64,000 nucleotides of DNA, taken from positions 2,127,496 to 2,191,495 of the forward strand of contig NW_020289975.1 of the NCBI RefSeq assembly GCF_003144245.1. The letters run 5' to 3'. Origin of the DNA: Jaminaea rosea (lineage: Eukaryota > Basidiomycota > Exobasidiomycetes > Microstromatales). Positions 61,311 through 64,000 of the stretch are shown in pieces (the first letter of the stretch is position 1; every line of letters begins with the position of its first letter). Below the pieces are notes generated by a model. That model saw only the letters and a list, made by a program, of their open reading frames with translations, was not told the origin of the DNA and did no database searches. The translations under genes and the position numbers were made by a program.

Positions 61311-63157
61311 ATGACATCGCTCAATGGCCACGCAAATGGCTCAACATCTACTCTAATCAACGGCGATGCAGCCTCACGCGAGCCCGTCATCATCGTTGGC
61401 GCCGGTCTCGCGGGCCTCGTCGCAGCCTACGAGATCACAAAGGCAGGGCAGAAAGTCATCTTCGTCGAGCAAGAGAATTCGGCCAATCTAGGCGGCCAAG
61501 CGTTTTGGTCCCTCGGCGGCATATTCCTCGTTGACTCGGTCGAGCAACGCCGATTCGGTATTCGCGACTCGCTCGAACTCGCACGCAGAGACTGGTACAA
61601 CAGTGCGCAGTGGGATCGCTTGGATGACGAGGACTTCTGGGCAAAGAAGTGGGCAGATGCCTACTTGGAGTTCGCGGCGGGTCCGAAGAGGCAGTATCTG
61701 CGTGATTTAGGAGTGGGGTATCTGCCTACTACCGGTTGGGCGGAGCGCGGAGCGTCTGTGGCTACGGGCCATGGCAACTCGGTGCCCCGTTTCCACTTGA
61801 CGTGGGGCACGGGACCTGCCATTGTCAAGGCTTTCGCCGATCCAGTACTCGAGGCGCAAAAGAAGGGCCTGGTGGAATTCAGATGGCGCCACCAAGTCGA
61901 TGCTATCAGCCTTGACTCCGCAGGTCGAGCTGTAGGCGTGGCAGGCATCGTCCTTGAGCCATCGGACCATCTTGACCGCGGCGTGCAATCTTCTCGCAAG
62001 GCGGTGGGCGACTTTGAGATTACGGGTCGTGCAGTCTTGGTTTCGTCAGGTGGTATCGGCGGCAACGTCCCCTTGGTCAAGAAGCTCTGGCCTAAGGAGC
62101 GCTTTCACAACTACACGCCCGAGCACTGGGTCGTTGGCGTGCCCGCTCACGTTGATGGCCGCATGATCTCCATCTCAGAGAAGGCCGGGGCTCGCACTGT
62201 CAACAACGACCGCATGTGGCACTACACCGAGGGCTTGAAGAATTGGAACTCCATCTGGCCCAACCACGGCATTCGTGTCATCACAGGCCCGTCCTCCCTG
62301 TGGCTAGACGCAAAGGGCAAACGCCTCCCTCCTCCCTGCTTCCCTTCGGCAGACACGCTCAGCACGCTTCGCTACATTTGTTCGACGGGGTATGACCACA
62401 CCTGGCTCATCCTCAACAAGAGCATTGCATTGAAGGAATTTGCATTGTCCGGCTCGGAGCAGAATGCAGACTTCACCTCAAAGTCCCTCGTCGGCGTACT
62501 TAAGCGCGTCATCTGGGGCTCGCAGCACATTCACGACTTCCAGCAGAAGGGCGAGGACTGGGTCACGGCAGACAATGTTGAGTCTCTGGTCGAGGGTATG
62601 AACAAGATTGTCAAACGCGACGGGCGTGGGCCTGAGGTGGAGCTGGAGCAGATTCGCGAGGAGTTGGAGACGAGAGATGCGCAGATGGATCACCCTTACT
62701 CGAAGGACACACAGGTCATGCTGATCCGCAATGCCAAGTCGTACAAAGGAGACGTCCGATGCTGCAAGCCGCACAAGATTGGGGATCCCAAGTGGGGGCC
62801 GTTGATCGCGATCAGGCTCAACCTGATCACACGCAAGACGCTGGGTGGCATTCAGACGAATCTGGAGAGTCAGGTGATGAAGGAAGATGGAACTGTGCTA
62901 CCTGGGCTTTATGCCGCGGGAGAGGTGGCTGGGTTCGGAGGCGGGGGCGTTCACGGACTCAACGCTCTGGAGGGGTGAGTACAGGGCCGCATAAGCTTCC
63001 CGCAATGCTTTGTGACCAGTCTACTGACATCTATGCTCCCGAATTGCTTCATTTACACCCTCGAAGAACGTTCTTGGGCGGTTGCATCTTCTCGGGCAGG
63101 GCGGCGGGCATGTCGCTGGCGGGAGAGGGGGACGCCAAGGCTGCGACGCAAGTTTGA
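61311..63157 (+). CDS. FAD-binding dehydrogenase (fumarate-reductase/KstD-like flavoprotein)
   Basis: Two exons, 61311-62974 and 63067-63157, give 584 aa; the intron (phase 2) joins NALEG to TFLGGCIFSGRAAG. The dinucleotide fold reads PVIIVGAGLAGLVAAYEITK with the acidic end VIFVEQEN. Next come NLGGQAFWSLGGIFLVDS, RRFGIRDSLELARRDW, WAERGASVATGHGNSVPRFH and the C-terminal FAD block VLPGLYAAGEVAGFGGGGVH. This arrangement matches the FAD-binding-dehydrogenase group best known to me from actinobacteria and also found in fungi, related to 3-ketosteroid dehydrogenase and fumarate reductase. The natural substrate is unknown. No targeting signal is obvious; the first 24 residues are Asn/Ser-rich. Confidence 0.88.
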
Positions 63158-63695
63158 TGCCGTTGCGTGGACGCTGAGTCGCTGCTCTGCTGTATTGTAC
63201 ATTCTTGACGCTGCTTTGCCTGGACGAATTGGATACCTTGAGCTTACGCTGTTCCTTTGGTGAGCGAGGTGAAGAAGTGCCCGTACCCCACATCCCGCCT
63301 GCGCACGGGCCGCCATCCGAAAACTAGTGCGTTCATTGACCTCCTCACCCCTCGTCATTCGGAGAGGGCGAGAACATGACAGGCGAAAGCAGATGACAGG
63401 AGCTGGGCGCATAGAAGGGAATCAGATGATATTTTGCTATTGTACACGGTGTTGAAAGTGCTAGTGTATGATGGAATCTAAGGGGGGTAGAGAGGAGAGG
63501 GAGGGGAGGGGATCGCGCTCGATCACGGTTGAAGCAATCGAGGCTACCCACGGCATGATGTCAAGGGATAAGAGAGGATGACAGAGCAATAGAGAGGGTA
63601 AAGACTAAGATGACAGCGAGAGACACAGGCCACAAGCGAAGAAGTTCCGCTCACGGCGCTGCGGAACAACTGCGCCGCAGCTCCAAGCCGTCCGC
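63158..63695. other. Convergent 3' intergenic region
   Basis: 538 bp between the stops of the FAD dehydrogenase (+) and SAH1 (-). The SAH1-proximal half is purine-rich on the plus strand. No gene or RNA is recognised. Confidence 0.45.
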
Positions 63696-63966
63696 TTAGT
63701 AGCGGTAGTGGTCCTGCTTGAAGGGGCCGTTCTTGGGGAGGTCGAGGTAGTCGCTCTGGACGTCCGTGAGCTGAGTCAGGCGAACGTTGAGACGGGCGAG
63801 GTGGGCAGCAGCAACCTGTGCGAAGAAAAGGGGATAGTCGTCAGCGGAGTGGGCGATGTATGCCTGAAGCGTCTCTGGCTCACCTCCTCGTCGAGGCGCT
63901 TGGGCAGCATGTAGACCTTGCCGTGGGCGTACTTCTTGTCGTCGTTGTTCTTCCAGAGCTCGATTT
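63696..63966 (-). CDS. SAH1: S-adenosylhomocysteine hydrolase, C-terminal exons only
   Basis: Two 3' exons are visible, 63966-63884 and 63815-63696, with a 68 nt intron between them; the next intron upstream runs off the right edge. They encode [59 protein letters not shown] and the terminal KQDHYRY. The (K/R)PDHYRY end and the LPK.LDE.VA..HL motif are diagnostic for AdoHcy hydrolase; the terminal lysine/tyrosine segment reaches into the NAD site of the neighbouring subunit. The enzyme splits AdoHcy, the product inhibitor of all AdoMet methyltransferases, into adenosine and homocysteine in the cytosol. The dense introns and codon choice suit a highly expressed gene. Confidence 0.95.
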
Positions 63967-64000
63967 CTGTGCGGTTGGGTAGAGTTTGGTCAGCAAAGGT

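Noticed and set aside
1-64000. Transposons, retroelements and virus-like insertions
   Set aside because: No transposase, reverse transcriptase, integrase, capsid-like frame, terminal repeat or target-site duplication was recognised anywhere in the window.

Overview
The window is nuclear DNA of a GC-rich, intron-poor fungus, most likely a basidiomycete yeast or smut relative (Ustilaginomycotina is my best guess; this is inference). Evidence: spliceosomal introns mostly 54-102 nt with GTGAGT/GTAAGT-type donors, tight packing on both strands, long serine/proline-rich disordered proteins, a fungal DASH-complex subunit, a fungal type proton-pumping rhodopsin and a eukaryotic housekeeping set. I saw no transposon, retroelement, CRISPR array, rRNA or tRNA.

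Layout, left to right. 0-9.6 kb: a clipped unknown gene, RSM22 (mitoribosome assembly), a light-driven proton pump, a disordered protein and a GNAT acetyltransferase. 9.6-20 kb: NBS1 (MRN DNA-repair complex, four exons), COQ10 (ubiquinone carrier), the U1 snRNP C protein, an alpha/beta-hydrolase with a GC-AG intron, and ADA3 (SAGA/ADA coactivator). 20-33 kb: SPE2 (AdoMet decarboxylase), RIO2 kinase with a large insertion in its catalytic core, La protein, a large mitochondrial helical-repeat protein and a five-exon protein I cannot name. 33-44 kb: a gene-poor 1.3 kb stretch, a coiled-coil protein, then condensin CAP-G (YCG1/cnd3) and DASH subunit ASK1, divergent from one 285 bp promoter with two ACGCGT boxes. 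44-50.6 kb: a PFK-2/HIS6 fusion gene, ITP pyrophosphatase (HAM1) and an M13 metallopeptidase. 50.9-64 kb: a mitochondrial hypothetical protein, CCT3 chaperonin, a disordered protein, a TPR-SET methyltransferase, an LRR-like protein, an FAD dehydrogenase and the 3' end of SAH1.

The most unusual object is the seven-exon gene at 43983-46974. Its last exon runs without a stop from a 6-phosphofructo-2-kinase with a degenerate bisphosphatase domain straight into a complete HIS6 (ProFAR isomerase of histidine synthesis). There is no in-frame ATG near the HIS6 start, so the isomerase appears to be made only as the C-terminal half of a glycolysis-regulating enzyme.

Most genes are unrelated housekeeping loci rather than a cluster. 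Plausible functional links are the YCG1/ASK1 divergent pair (both mitotic chromosome segregation) and, more loosely, SPE2 and SAH1 (both S-adenosylmethionine metabolism, 40 kb apart). Exon coordinates were derived by hand from splice consensus, frame and family similarity; none was checked against transcripts or databases.
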